Shown here: in pieces, positions 34,481 through 48,927 of the stretch | Layout of the letters: each line of letters starts with the position of its first letter | Position numbering within the stretch: the stretch's first letter is position 1 | NCBI GenBank assembly: GCA_051453625.1 | Contig: JBOZIK010000001.1 | Location: 241,565,161 to 241,629,160 of the forward strand | Direction: 5' to 3' | Length of the DNA: 64,000 nucleotides | Source: Welwitschia mirabilis | Lineage: Eukaryota > Gnetophyta > Gnetopsida > Welwitschiales | Notes under the pieces: model-generated | Database searches by the model: none | What the model was told of the DNA's origin: nothing | The model's input: the letters and a program-made list of their open reading frames with translations, nothing else | Made by a program: the position numbers and the translations under genes

Positions 34481-34868
34481 ACTGGTTACCTCAATGGTAA
34501 AGATTAGATGCCTTGAACTTGGGGATCTTGGATTTAAATATCCATGGTGATGGGAGAGCATAATTTAAATTTTTAAATCCTACATTAATGAGGAAGCATA
34601 AATGAAGTTTGCATAGGTTCAAGTATCATTGAACATTTGTGTGGCATAGACCAAAGAATAGCCAATTCCACTCAAAATTATCAAGAAATGTTTCATTTAT
34701 TACAACTAGTATCGTGGGACTATTAGTTTAATGGAGTTATAAAAATAAATAAAGAAAAACAAAGAATAGCTAATTCTACTCAAAATTATCAAAGAATGTC
34801 TTATTTATTGTAGCCAATGCCATGAGCCTATTAGCTTAAGTGAGGGAGGAAAAATAGTAAAGCATAGA
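34481..34868 (+). mobile_element. Candidate tRNA-derived SINE with a tandemly duplicated tail
   Basis: A tRNA-like head: TACCTCAATGG (34487-34497) fits the pol III A box (TRGYNNARNNG) at ten of eleven positions. GGATTTAAATATCC (34530-34543) resembles a B box with an inserted base, 43 bases downstream, a normal spacing. The body runs to AAAATAAATAAAG near 34755. The last 108 bases are then repeated: AAAGAATAGCYAATTCYACT starts at both 34653 and 34761. No target duplication was found. It may instead be a diverged tRNA pseudogene in another repeat. Confidence 0.4.
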
Positions 34869-37800
34869 ATGCATATCTATAGAAGCACCAATAAGACACC
34901 TTAGAAGAACTTACAGCTAAGTCTTTAGGCATCATCATACTATACTGAAGGAATCCACCCTAAGAGATTAATAGATTAACAGAAATAAATAATTAATCAC
35001 AATATTAAACTATAGTTGTTCTACAAGTTATAGCTTTATTAAAACCTAGATTTTAGAATTACTTGTTTGTGTTTTTAGAAAAAAATTAACCATCAAGAGT
35101 GTATAAAAGGACTATACAATTAAAGATTTTTTACATAAGTTTGAATTCTAGAAATATATCATTTTAACTTGCATTTCTTAATCCATTGAAAACTCAAAAT
35201 TTCTCTTTTTAATTTGTAACTTTTTGGAAGGATGTAGACTTTAGTACCTTTGTTTCATAGAGTAAAGGCATTTTTTTAAAAATATCTTCATTCTCAATTT
35301 TTATATTTAAGAAGAGTACATAAATATAGATTTTATTTTGGAACTTTAAATTACATGATTAATCTACATATGAGTTTTGATTTAGATTAGAACTACTAGA
35401 GGTGTTCGTATTCATAAAAGAACATAAAAACATAGTTTATATTAAACAATGCTTTTTAAACTATTTATACTATCTCTTATTGAATTAGTATATGTTGAAA
35501 GAATTCAATTTCTATGCAATTTTCTTTTTTATCATTTTGATCTTATTATGGCTAATTTGATTAGATGTGATTATAATATGTTGTGGCTTGTTTGTAAACT
35601 TTTAGTAATATGTTTGGAATTATCTCTAGTTTTAGTAATATGAAAGGGATAGTGGTAGTTAGCTAACTAATTATGAATTATCTTATCATATCATCGGAAG
35701 CTTCAAATGTGAACCTTAGGTCATAAAAGTCAAGATTGAAATATTATCTCTCTTTAATCACTTTCTCAACTATTAAATAATACTTAAAGAATTTCATCAT
35801 GAAAAAGAAAAAGTTGGAAAGAAATAAGTAATAATCAATAGAAAACCTATAAGAAGAAGAATGGACAACTACTATTCTATACTCTTGATAGTCTATCACC
35901 CTATTGGTCACATGTTGTCTATAGTTATGATGTGAATAAAGCCATGAGTGGATCTCTTAAGGATGCATATCACAAAAAGAAGGAATCACTAAACTATCAG
36001 AATAGGATGCATTGAACCAATTGGTAAACTTGTATTTCTAATAACTTTCTAATCAATAGTTTGTAAATGGAATTAGATGAAAACAAAAAGGCAATAACAA
36101 GTTTCGAGTAGCACTATAGCATAATTTACCTTTGTATGCAGTAAGAAAAAAAAAGGTAAACTACTAAAATAATTCATCAAAACAAGAAGAAATCAATAGT
36201 ATGAAAGAAATTATCTTATGTGACTTAGAAAGCATAATAGTAAGGAAAACTTAAGGGGATCATCTATTATAGAATCAAACTAAGATTATCCAAAGATTAA
36301 AAATCAAAGCTTTAAAACATTTAGAATGATGAATTTAAGCAAAGTATATTATAATTAATTGGCTTTAAGCTTTTTTAATTTAATTTATCTTTATTCCACT
36401 CATAAACCCCTCTTTTTAATGTAATAAGGGGTATTTATGTTGTTTCATGAAGAAATTTTAGGTAATATGATGAAGGATTCCATATAGAAAAGATAGAAAT
36501 TCAATTACAAAGTTATGAACCTTTGTATTTGCATTAATTTTGGTATGAATTCTTTATTTTTTATATAATTTGATCTTGTTACATGACTTATCACCTATAC
36601 AATAGTCATGAAATAGATCTGTTGATCCTTATTATATAATCATTGCTACTTATTATAATACCTACTATCATGTAGTATGTAAACTATCTTGCTTAAAATA
36701 ACTTATTGCTATCCCATTGTAATGCAATAGCATAGTTATCTTACTTCTTATCGATCGATAATAGATTGTGAATGATATTATCTTTAGTATTTATTCTTTA
36801 GTGATAAACCTATCATGATGTTACCATCGAGTAATAGATTGGGATCTTAGTTTTCATGTACTTCTGTTCGTCCTTACCTCCTAATAATTTAAACATGTTT
36901 TCACCATTTTATTTTCTAGTGATAAATATTTATACTAAATTTTATTGAATTGTACTAGTTTGTTATCCTTCTATTGTGTTGTGATGATCTTTATCACTAA
37001 TTAGTTTACTTTGTGATACTTATGCATGCTCATTACAATTGTAAGATTTATTCATAGATCCATCATATACTAATGGACCTAGTAATAAGAAAAATTATCT
37101 TATTTCTAATATATTTTATCATTTTAGTGCATAATGCTTGTTACATCATAAATTCCATAAATTTAATCCATTTTATAATGAATTTTAGTATAAATTATAG
37201 TGAAATATGCAAAAATTTACATTATGAGAAATGTATTTTTACAAGTTAACATAACTACCTTTTTAATTAAGGATGGTCTCTTTGTCACAAATTAAATTTT
37301 ACACAAAAATAAAAGATACAAAGATATGGTTTTAAATAAAAAGATGTTTCTTTATTAATTTCAAAAAGTAAAGTACATTAGGAAGTATAATCTAAAGTTT
37401 TGTATCCTATGATTCACTTCTTCAACAAGATGAGAAGGACTAGTAGCTTTATTAACTTCAAGACCTAAGTGCATCTTTATCTCACTCACATCCACTATTA
37501 GGTTTGTGAGGTGTGTATATTTCATTTAGACCTGATTCTAAAGTTGCTGGATTTGTCCCTAAAGTGTGTCACAACATTCTATCAAAAATTTCATTAGGGA
37601 AACATTTACTTGAGTGCCTCATGAATGCTTTAGAGATAGTGCCTCTCCTATCTAACTCAAGTGAATTTTAGGAATCTCTTTAGCGGTTAGAATAACCATG
37701 TGTACAAGACCTTTTTTAATAGGTATAAAAATGCTTTGTATTCTTAAAGTAGCATTTTCTAGGGAAAAAAGCTATTACAACTAATTGCTAAAAGGCATAT

Positions 37801-39286
37801 TTTAGAAATTTCAATATGTAATTGGCCAAATTATGAGTTCAAAATTTATAAGAATAATAATCAACAAGGCATGAAAAGTCATCAAATTTAAAACATGAGT
37901 AGTGGACTAAATATTTAATGCTATTAATCTAAAAACTACTTGATGTAGTGGAGCTAGTGTTTTAATGGAGGGCACTTTTTCAAAGGGTAAAGTGGCCTCA
38001 TATAAATTTATTTGTCCTATAGCCAATGCCTTGAAAAATTCAATTTTCTATTCCTAACTATTATGGTATGTATAGGTCCTTTCATTGAGAATATTAAATC
38101 TTTTATGCAAAAACTTCTCAATAATTTCAATGTCTACTAATCCTACCTTGGATCTGATGATGATTTCTTATGCTAGGTCATTGGAACTCTAGCTATGGTA
38201 GCAATTATTATATCACACATTTTATAAACCTTATTTACTTAGATATTAATCTTTTAATCATATGATGAATCTCTTCTTTAAATACTTTGTTAAAATAAGA
38301 TGATATTTAAATCAACCTTATTTTGTAATTTTTATAATTTACCATGAAAATTATAATAATTATATTTGAAGGTTTCTATGAGAAAAGCTATCTAAATATT
38401 TAAAAATTAAATACGCCCACTATGTAAGGAATTAAAATCACATGATAAAACTAAAAAATTAAAAATTTCAAGAGGACACAATAATATATTTTACATGTTA
38501 TTTACTCATTTAAATTATTGGTAAATATGATAGGTGTACTATATTATGAGTAGATATTTTCTCTCTTATGTTATGAGATTAATAAATTTTATGCATTATC
38601 AAATATAGGAGCATGTAAACAGGTACATGCACTCTTACTTAGAATCAAGAATCATAAATGAGTAGATTCATTCTAACATGAATTTTAACTTCTTGAGATG
38701 TATAAGGGCACTTAGTTTATAACATACTTATTATTGTATTCATTAAAATTGAAGAGTTTTTCTCATTATGCCATATCATAATTTTGAGATTTGTATATTT
38801 ATTCTTTTGATGCATGTCTTAAATGAATTAAACTTGCTTATGAGCCTATGAAGGATTAAGAATGAACTAGCATGAAGAAATAATGCATGTAATTAATCTT
38901 GCTAATGAAAGAAATAAGATTACTCATTCTACTTAGGTGCATGAGTCATAATAAGATCTCTTTTTATATTCTAATGTCACTTATTATCCATCACACTTAT
39001 TAATTCTAAATCATGTGATCTTGAGTTATGTGTCTTTGTTTATCTATATATAGAGATTCTTATTCTCTTGTAAAGAGAAGATACTTTTCATTTTTTCATA
39101 TAAGTGAATTTCTTTCCTTTCTCTCTCTCTTTCTTTCATTATATTGCTTGTGGAACATGAAGCTTAGAAGCTTGGAGCTAAGGAACTCTTAATCTTGGAT
39201 CTTTGGTAATTTTTAACTATCAAAGACTTATTAATCTTTCTAAGTAAGCTCTTTACTTATATAATTCATATGATATCTTTTAGTAT
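34869..39286. other. AT-rich stretch, nothing recognised
   Basis: No supported gene. There is a 14-base palindrome TTATCGATCGATAA at 36748-36761. The minus strand at 37390-37720 is somewhat more coding-like in composition (for example TLGTNPATLESGLNEIYTPH on the minus strand near 37500) but stops interrupt it and no family is recognised. A CT-rich tract lies at 39118-39140. Confidence 0.35.
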
Positions 39287-39354
39287 NNNNNNNNNNNNNN
39301 NNNNNNNNNNNNNNNNNNNNNNNNNNNNNNNNNNNNNNNNNNNNNNNNNNNNNN
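39287..39354. other. Assembly gap (68 N)
   Basis: Run of N. A second, 13-N gap lies at 40434-40446. Confidence 0.95.
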
Positions 39355-42300
39355 CTCCCATTGAATCTCACTAAGATGTGGAAAGATATGAGGGGTCTCT
39401 TATGCTTGGTGATTAAGGTTACTAATGGATGTTTATGACCAAGTAACCACTTCAAGGATTTACTATATACTTGGATATTTATGTTTATTTTATATTAACA
39501 TAAATAATAATATAATTTTTATTTATTATGCATTAGGTCTATCTTATTAAAGGCAAAGTTTGATCCTTAAAAAAAATCTCTTTTAGGCTAGTACTCCTTC
39601 ATGGTAATCCTAAGGATTAATGTATATGCTTTTGTGAATTAATTTAGTTTTTCTATATAAATTAATTTGTATTAATAGTATTTAGCAAAGTTATACTATA
39701 TTTTGTCTGGTGTATTTATTATTTACTAATTCAAATTATTATATAATTAGTTATTGAACCTCTACTATATTTTATATAGCAAAAGTCAAATTTCCAAAAT
39801 ACCTGCATAGAATAAAAACATCATAGCTTATTAATTAGTAGGTATAAATTAGTGAATTTTTCGTATAATTCTAGGATTTTGTTATTAATGTGAAAATATA
39901 AAAATAGTAAATTTTTTAATGGGAAATAACTTTTAAAAAATTATTTGTTAAAATACATTATGACATAAATGCAAAACATAGTAAGAAATTAGTTTATGTT
40001 TTTATAATTATTAATTCAGATATCTAAAAATTTCAGCATTATAGGTTCTAGGAAATTAAATAATCTTTTCAAAACATCTTGAATCATTTAAAAACGTGAA
40101 GTATTTTAAATGTTATGATCATTTTATTGTAGGGTGGTAGAATTATAATTTTAAAAAATTTGATAGTTTTTAACCTTAAAAGCTTATCTTAGAAATAATA
40201 TTTTTAAAATTCCAAGATAGTTTAAGTTAGATTATAAGGATCCTACTATGAGTCTATTTTATGAAAATCTATTGTAATTTCTTTTTTCCCTCCATGTTTA
40301 ATCAATGGTTAATTTTTGACTATTATGTCTCCTTAAAGTTTAAAACTATTATAGCTATTTTTAAATCATAAAAAAATTATTACATAAATATCTATAGGGA
40401 ATTTGAGCATATAAGATATGTTTCTATCAATATNNNNNNNNNNNNNTACTTAGAAATAATATTTTATTTGTCAAAATACCTCTTTTAACTTTTTCCTTTA
40501 TCTTACTTTGAATGTGTATGCTTGTAAGTGTTTTCACCTTAGTACTTTAAGTAACATAAATAGTTTTTGATTTAACACTTATTTTTTAAATTATAATATA
40601 GCCATATGACATCTTGGATAGAGATTTATATTTTAACAACCATTTTTAAACTATACTTTTTTTATTTATCTTTCTTACATAATGGATATTATCATATGAG
40701 CATGGAAGAATGTTTCTAAGATTGACATAGCTCTAGGTATGGATTAGTTTTTTTAAGTACATTGTTAAGATGTGATTTGATAAAGTTGAATATTATTATT
40801 ATTATTGAAAGGAAGAAAAGAAAAGGATATTTCCTTTATTTAGATAGAAAAAAAGAATATTTTCTTTATTTAGAATTTCATTATTATAATCTTGAATATA
40901 GAGATGTTCTCGTATGATTATTTTCTCTTTTATGATTGTTTCTACAAAATGAACCTAATAATGATTATAATTATTATAACTAGGTAAATAATCCATTAAA
41001 TATCCACATTAGCTAGAATTGTGTACATGTATTTGTGTGGTGTATTTGTTGAATAGGACTAAATCAAGATAATCCTAATAATGTTCATCTTCATACTTGG
41101 ATTTCAAGATCAAGGTGGGCTACATTGCATTTTTTAATAATACCCTTATAGAAGTGGATGGGATCAACACTCTTCTACCCTACCCATGTATGAACTTACT
41201 TCAACTTAATATCTCAATTCCTTAGCATCAATGGATCATGTTGCATCATCTTGAGATGTTTCAAGGAAGTGGGGATCATTTTTAAGCATGCATCTACCTC
41301 AGATAGTACTTGTTACCTAAGATTATATTGGGTAAAGTGTAAGCCTATGTAGTTGAGCTCAACCATGTTTGTATAGTTTATAACCTAAAGTAAAACCAAC
41401 TCATGTTTGGAGGATGGCCGAATATCTAATTGGAATACATTAATGGGAGTTATAACCTCTTATTATGATAGTTAAGTATTATTTTTAAAATTATCCATGT
41501 ATGTTTATAACAAGTTTACATCTCCTCAACTATTTATAAGATATCTTTTATGTGATAAAAAACTTTAAAAAAATAGAGGACACTAACTTATGATATAACT
41601 ATTGCTTGTAAATCAAAATAACCTAGGAATTCATTATAGATAAATATATAATAACAATATGATTTCTTTTTCTTGAAATATAAAAATACTAGTAAAGGAA
41701 TACTTAAAATTTAATCCTAGGTTCTATTGTATCTATTACATAATAATATTAAAGAGTGAAAGAAGAGAAAAGAAGAAAAAGAAAAAAAAAAAAGTGCTTA
41801 ATTAGAGTAAAAAACATAGGGCATTACACATGTGTACAATGGAAAGTCATTATTTAGTAAAATTTTCTAATCTAAGTGAGGTAGAATTCCCTATGGGAAA
41901 GGTGTGTACAACAAACTAGGCTATGGTGGATTAAAATTTGAATGCTATAAAGTTGTATAGTCTCTAACCACATATTATAATCTCTGTTAGAGATGATGAC
42001 AAATTTCTAGAACCTCTTCCTTTTATCTTTTACTTTTTATGATAGGATACTTCATTGTGTAGTCTATTTTTTAGTATTAGAAGCTAGCAATTATTATTGA
42101 GCTTAGGGAGGCTCACTAGTGATGATACGTTGAGTCAAAGTTCTGAGACTATAGGTGGGTTGCTTTGCTTGAGAGGATGAAAAATTGTAAGTAAACCATT
42201 CTATTCTAATAAAATTTCAAGAAAATATTAAAAAATGTGGAGAAATTAAAAGGAAATAAGGAAAAATGCACTAGATTTATTTGGTGACTATTCTTCTACT

Positions 42301-45100
42301 GAATTAGGATTTAAATAAAATTGGATCTAGGCTAAAATTAGAGGGATGTAATAAGAATGATAAATGGTTGAAAAAATGCCTTCAAAACCTTGATTTAGAC
42401 ATTTCTAAAAATAGAAATAAAAAATTTTAGTAGAAATGTAGATTAGGCACTTACCCGCATGATAGAGAGTCTTATAATGTTGATTTATAGGTGAGATAGG
42501 GAGATTTGATAAGGAATCATATTTTTATCAAGGATTATCAAAAGTTCATGTTACAAAGTAAGGATAAAAGTTTATTTTGATGAATCCTTTTTACAATTTT
42601 TTTTAATATTATATTTTTTTTAATCCTAACTTAACTATCATAGCATGATGGACTTAGGATAAATCTTTTTAGTAATATTGCTTTAGCCATCATAGAAAGA
42701 TATACTTATGATAGTTGGATGAGTGCAAATTCTTTAGTTGTTGTAGCACGATGACCTACAATAGTAATCTATTTATTAGCTAAGCCTTATCATAGTTGGT
42801 AGTAGTGAGTGATGGCTTGTGACAAAAAGCATAAGTTTGTCAGTTTAGTTACATAGTAATATGCTAGTAATAACCATTTAGTAATGGATTGTGATGAGCT
42901 CATTTTATTATTTTTTCTCATCAATTATTCTCTTATATGATTAATTCTTTATCATAGAACTATTGGTCTATGATATCATTATGATAAGCTTTGGTCCATT
43001 TTTTTTTTTTTTTTTTTTTTTGGGAATGTTATCATAGTACTATCACTAGGCAATAGGCATGTGAAAGCTCTATTTTATGTTTTTTTTTTTTAGGTGGATT
43101 CTCCCTTCCTATTTTATGAAATCACATTCAACCTATGTACAAGGTTACAAAGGTTGGTGCTACTTAGTTTTTATGAACTTTATCGATTTTATTTCTTAAA
43201 TCTAAGCAAATACTAGTTTGCATGGTATCTAAGTTGATGATGTGGACACTTTTTTCATGAGGATTCATATCTTTAAAGGTGTACCTTTAAGGAAGAGTTT
43301 ACTCATATATATGCTTTAGCACACTAAAGTCTACATTCATAGCTCCACTTAAATCCCTAAGGAGGTATCTCTAGTATCGGCTAATGCTAGCTAGGATGTT
43401 GATTTTTTCTTTCCTTAACATAAATATTAGGAGAACTAACATTGTATCATCATGTAAGTTAAGGATATGAGTAACCATCAGAAGCACATGTGCTAGTACT
43501 CTTGTGAGCAAAAAGTCCTAGCAAAAAGATTTTATGGTGCATGTGATTATTGCTAAGTATGCTTGGTTGCTTTACATTTACTCCCTATCAATAAATAAAA
43601 TATAGAGGACTTATTGAACTATTTATAATTTATTAAAATTAACTCTTTTTATTTGAATAGATACATTTTCTTCTAGATTTTGGGTTTAAAACTTATGTTT
43701 ATCACATAAGGAGGAGTTGTTCTTCTCCTGAGGGTTATCTAGAATCAAACACACAATCAAAGTATGTGGCTAGGATCTAGTTTCTTAAATAAGAAGAGGA
43801 AGTTTTCATCTTGAAAATTTATGAAAACTTATCCTAGAATAGAATTAAATCTTATATATCCATTTTCAAGGATCTTTCAATTTCATAGTAATTGGTTAAT
43901 TATAACTATTAGAAAGAATAACTAGTATGGGTTACGATCCTTAGTGAATTCCTAAGGGAGGGAATGGTAAATTGATAGAAAATGTTAATCAAAATTATGT
44001 GGTAAAACTACTAAACTATCTAGTAATTTTCTATTTACTATTAAGATGACTAGTATGTAAAGAATTAACAAGAAACCAATAAACATATATCATTACTCAA
44101 CAGTGTAATGATTCTAGTAAGTTACTATCCTAATGCTAACCATCTCAACTTCATGTAAACATCCTTAGTCACTAGACAAAATGAAGAATCAACATACTAT
44201 TCTATAGGAATAATAGAATAACTAGGTCATTTCCTCCTTACATATACACCTTGGCGGCCCTGATAGATATCAAATTATGATTAAATTTTTTATAGTTTGG
44301 CTTATGAGATTGAACTTTAAAGTTTAATGTATAACACTATAGTATTAGACTTAAAAAATATGAAAAGGCTCATGGATAGAAAGGAATGATAGACTATGTC
44401 ATAGGAGGAATTTATTCTTTATTTCTAAGTAGTAAGCCATAATGAGAGAAGCGCAACCACTATTAGAGGGGTAAGAACCTACATGGTATACCTAGATTAT
44501 GGCTAATTATCCCCCTAGTGGAATTCTCATAGCTATTATATTACACTATTAAAAGCACTATTGATGGTATTTGACTCAGCACACTTGCAACAAAACATGT
44601 GCAAAGTTATTATTATACTTTTATTTATTTCTTATTTTTCTGCTATTACTGCTTCTTTTTTTTTGAATTTTCTTATACAACATTAGTCTATGAAGATTAA
44701 AGAAAATGATGATGAATGACTAATGGTTGGAGTTATACTCAAGGATATGATCTTTTTAACATGAGAGTTGTATTTAAAAGAGTAATACATTACTTTATAA
44801 ATAAAAACATTTTTATGATTCTTAGGTGATCCTAACACATATTAAACATTCCAATGCAAATAAGAGATAATAGGGTAGCTTTCCTAGATGGAAGTGAAAA
44901 AATTAAATAAGAGGATAAATGTTAAGATCATAGGGATTAGTTTATTAGATAATAGTCAAGTTTAGATGATGAACAGCATTACAAATGGTGGTTTTACTAC
45001 CTACTAGATGGTTGTTTAAGTATAAAACATAAGGGTTTTGGTTTTTTATCATGATGTAACTTTATACATTAATTATTTACTATGAACTATTTATTCTTTT
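39355..45100. other. AT-rich stretch; possible 3' region of the minus-strand gypsy relic
   Basis: No coding segment recognised. Low-complexity landmarks: an ATT run at 40794-40808, a purine-only tract of about 40 bases at 41754-41793 (GA-rich then A12), a 23-T run at 42999-43021, and a T run at 43081-43091. If the gypsy element at 45-50 kb had a 3' LTR it should lie here on the minus strand, but I could not identify LTR edges or a polypurine tract with confidence. Confidence 0.35.
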
Positions 45101-45109
45101 AAATATCTT

Positions 45110-46350
45110 GATTCATATATCACCATTCCCATTGGCTTTTACTACTTCAAAGGGCCCTTCCCATTTGATAAGTGATTTTCCACAAAACTTGTATAATCTC
45201 ATATTATAGAGCAAAATCTTGTCTCTTGAGTTAGATGTTTTTCTTTTAATTCTTATATGATGATGATACTTCACCTGTTTCTTTAGGATTCATTGTTTAT
45301 TTATTACATTAAATCATATTTCATCTATTCCTAGTTGGAGTAGTCTTTTTATAATGTTTTTATCATTATTGAAATTCAATTTTTAAAGTAGCTTCTAAGA
45401 TTTGTATTAGATTTTAACAACTAGTAGGCATTGTTTCCCATAAACTAACAAGTATCCGATTATTCTAGGAAATTCCTCCATGTAATCCTATAAGCCCATA
45501 ATGCATCATTTAGTTTTTTATATCAATCCTTATTAGAGTTTATAGTTTTAACCCAAATCTTCTTGATTTATCAGTTAATGTTATCTACCTATTCATTGGT
45601 TTGAGAATGGTATGTGAAAGCCATCTTTTGTATAATCCCTATTGATTTCATTAACCTTTTTATGTTTTGATTGATAAAATGTATTTCTTAATTACTAATA
45701 AGTGCCCTTAGATGCTCAAATCATTGTAAGACTTATTCCTTAATGAAATCAACTGCTATTTTGTACATTATTTGTCTTTGTTACTTTGGATTCTACCTAT
45801 TTAATTCCATAATTAACATAGATAATTACGTATTGGTATCCATTTGATTCTAGGAATGGTTTCATAAAATTAATCCTTCATACATTAAATTATTCACATT
45901 CTAAAATATAGTTTCATTGGAATTTTATTCTTTTTTCTTAAACCTTAAATTTTCTGACAATGATTACATTTGAAAATATAGCCTTAAGAGTCTTAAAATA
46001 AAGTAGATTAGTAAAACTTATTTTGCAAGATCTTGTAAGATGTCTTATCCTTATTAAAGTAACCTTCATAGCTACTGTTATGATACATTTGTAGGATTCT
46101 TTATTATTCCCATTCTAGAATACAACTTTGGATTATTTTATATTTTTCCATTTGATATAGAAATGGGTTTTATCAAATACAATTTTTAAATTTCTTCATG
46201 AATAATTTTTAATCCTTGTTAGATCAATTTCATGGGACTTGAAGGGCATAGAGATAATTAGTTATATCAACATACCATAGGTTTTAATGCTAAGGATTAG
46301 CATTTACAATTAACAATTTTTTATCTAGAAATTTATTGTTAAAGATGTCT
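45110..46350 (-). pseudogene. pol: Ty3/gypsy integrase, degenerate
   Basis: Minus-strand reading. The zinc-binding N-terminus is at about 46130-45950 (pieces like YHNSSYEGYF and RILQ-type KTSYKILQ, matching the HHCC-region context of gypsy integrases). Broken core-domain fragments run to about 45450. The C-terminus at 45230-45120 reads LYNxRLYKFCGKSLIKW-like then EGPFEVVKANGNG (the GPF/Y-type end) in alternating frames. This C-terminal block is characteristic of plant gypsy elements of the Athila/Tat kind. It follows RT and RNase H in the gypsy order (RT-RH-IN). Many stops; non-functional. Confidence 0.75.
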
Positions 46351-46399
46351 TGCATTTGATTTGATGGAGGTAGTTCTAAGCATGAGAGATGTTTTGTTA

Positions 46400-47650
46400 C
46401 TACATTCTCTCTTCCTTATTTATCTCTAATGTCTAAGTTAAATTTTTACATGAGTAAATACCAATGCATAATTTATACATTATTAATCTATTTTATTATT
46501 AGGAACTTGATGATTATATGGTTGATATAAATTTCTATCTTAATTTCAATGAGATAATGTTAGAATTATCTAGTGGGGCAATGATGACTAATAGTTCCTT
46601 TTTAGTAGGTGCGTAATTACATTGGGTTATATTAAGGGCTTTTAATATGTAGTAGATAATGTGAGGTTTATGATGAATGTACTATCTAAAGACTACACTA
46701 ATGTTAGTAATATTTGCATCACACATTAAGTCAAATGAGTATAACCAATTTGGCATACTAAGGATAGAGACAATGATAAGTTTTTCTTTTAAGAGTTGAA
46801 AGGCTTACTCATATGGTTCACTTCAAACAAAGTTCTTATCTTTTTCTAGCAATTCATATAAAGGCTTGATGATCCTACAAAAATCCTTAATAAATTATTA
46901 ACAATATTGCACATGTCCTAATAATCCTCTTAACATTTATAACTTAGTTAGGATAGACAAGGTAGTAATAACTTGAATATTCTTGGAATCCATTATTATG
47001 CCATTTTATGAGATAATGTGTCATAATAAAATCATATTTGTAACAATAAAGTGGCTATTTTTCTAACTTAATTTTAAGTCTTTTTTAGTACAATACAATA
47101 GGACTTTAAAGAGATATTTAAAGACCTGGTTAAAGAAATCAACATATATTAAGAAAACATCCATGAAAATTTCAACAAATTCTTGTAACATATTTAAAAA
47201 GATTAACATCATGACTCTTTACAAAGTGACAAGGGTATTACACAATATAAAATATGTTTTTTAGTAAGTCAAGGTGTTAAATGTAAAGTCAAGGTATTTT
47301 TATGTTGCTCTTCAGAAACTATAATACCTGGTTGTATTTAATAAACCCATCTAAAAAGAAATAATATACTTGATCTAATAGTTTTTTTAATATTTTGGTT
47401 TATATAAGGATGGGAAAGTGGTTCTTTTTAGTATGTTCATTTAATTTCCTAAAGTCAATACAAACTCTCCACTTGTCCTTTTTCTTTGGTACCACCATAA
47501 TGGGACTTACCCATTCATTATCTAATATTAAATAAATAATTCCTTCCTTCAATAACTTATTTACTTCTTCCTTGACCATCTTTCATAGTGTAGGGTTTAA
47601 ATATCGAGGAGGTTTTCTAGGTAATTTTATGTTATTTTCTAAGTAGATTT
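46400..47650 (-). pseudogene. pol: Ty3/gypsy reverse transcriptase and RNase H, degenerate
   Basis: Minus-strand reading from 47640: RKPPRYLNPTL, VKEEVNKLLKEGIIY, NEWVSPIMVVPKKKDKWR, VCIDFRKLNEHTK (to about 47430). This is the unmistakable N-terminal part of gypsy RT. The middle is frameshifted (YFFLDGF, about 47350; the active-site neighbourhood about 47170 reads NFHGCFLNM-like, so the Asp pair is lost). Downstream, LLGHVQYC then FIKDFCRIIKPLYELLEKD (46930-46830) matches the segment joining RT to RNase H, then AFQLLKEKL near 46800. A T-rich, stop-laden stretch follows. An overlapping plus-strand frame at 47650-47868 is not a gene. Confidence 0.85.
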
Positions 47651-47989
47651 TGTACATAAAAAGAGTAGGTGAAATTCCTTTTTGTAAATCTTTATATGAT
47701 GACTTGGTAAAAATTCCTTTGTTCTATTTTAGAATTTACATTAACCACATTTCTTACTTAGGTTTTAGTTTAACACTAATAATTAAGTCTTTAGTTTTCT
47801 CTTTATCAAGAAAGACATATTTTAGTATGGAGGTCAATTCCTTAAGCTTTATGATTTCATCCTTTTAATTTCTTAGCTATCTAAAGACCAAAAAATAAGT
47901 TTATTTAATTGTTATAGCAATAGGTAATCGATCATCTGACTCAAGGAGATTTTTGTGCTCATTTTTCATTACTAATTAAAAAGAATCTT

Positions 47990-48669
47990 NNNNNNNNNNN
48001 NNNNNNNNNNNNNNNNNNNNNNNNNNNNNNNNNNNNNNNNNNNNNNNNNNNNNNNNNNNNNNNNNNNNNNNNNNNNNNNNNNNNNNNNNNNNNNNNNNNN
48101 NNNNNNNNNNNNNNNNNNNNNNNNNNNNNNNNNNNNNNNNNNNNNNNNNNNNNNNNNNNNNNNNNNNNNNNNNNNNNNNNNNNNNNNNNNNNNNNNNNNN
48201 NNNNNNNNNNNNNNNNNNNNNNNNNNNNNNNNNNNNNNNNNNNNNNNNNNNNNNNNNNNNNNNNNNNNNNNNNNNNNNNNNNNNNNNNNNNNNNNNNNNN
48301 NNNNNNNNNNNNNNNNNNNNNNNNNNNNNNNNNNNNNNNNNNNNNNNNNNNNNNNNNNNNNNNNNNNNNNNNNNNNNNNNNNNNNNNNNNNNNNNNNNNN
48401 NNNNNNNNNNNNNNNNNNNNNNNNNNNNNNNNNNNNNNNNNNNNNNNNNNNNNNNNNNNNNNNNNNNNNNNNNNNNNNNNNNNNNNNNNNNNNNNNNNNN
48501 NNNNNNNNNNNNNNNNNNNNNNNNNNNNNNNNNNNNNNNNNNNNNNNNNNNNNNNNNNNNNNNNNNNNNNNNNNNNNNNNNNNNNNNNNNNNNNNNNNNN
48601 NNNNNNNNNNNNNNNNNNNNNNNNNNNNNNNNNNNNNNNNNNNNNNNNNNNNNNNNNNNNNNNNNNNNN
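47990..48669. other. Assembly gap (680 N) between gypsy protease and RT
   Basis: Longest internal gap. By position it should hide the protease-RT linker and the start of RT. Confidence 0.95.
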
Positions 48670-48927
48670 AATCTTTCATGAGCAAATCCTTAGTAGTGAT
48701 GTCAATGAATTTGGATTCTGACTATACTGCCATTCATCCTTTTGTTCTAATGGATTAAATATATTTATGCTAGTCTTTAGGTTGGCAAATATTAATTACA
48801 CTAGTCCAAATCAATAATGAATTACTGCATCCACTATGACTAACTAAGGTCTTTCTAGTATAAGTGAAAGACATTCCTCTGTCATGTCTAAAATGATAAA
48901 ATCAACTAATTATATTACTTAATTAAC

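Noticed and set aside
34481-34560. Functional tRNA gene
   Set aside because: The head has A- and B-box-like motifs but no acceptor-stem pairing I can see, and the B box carries an insertion; a SINE head fits better.
36748-36761. 14-base palindrome TTATCGATCGATAA as a regulatory or origin site
   Set aside because: Isolated, short, and with no partner sites; likely chance in AT-rich DNA.
42999-43021. 23-T run as the A-tail of a minus-strand retroposon
   Set aside because: No recognisable SINE or LINE body follows on the minus strand and no target duplication was found.
47972-48685. A 237-codon minus-strand open frame
   Set aside because: Nearly all of it is the 680-N gap; only a few real codons lie at its ends. 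The frames across the gaps at 7320, 14375, 20333, 27461, 39287 and 55412 are rejected for the same reason.
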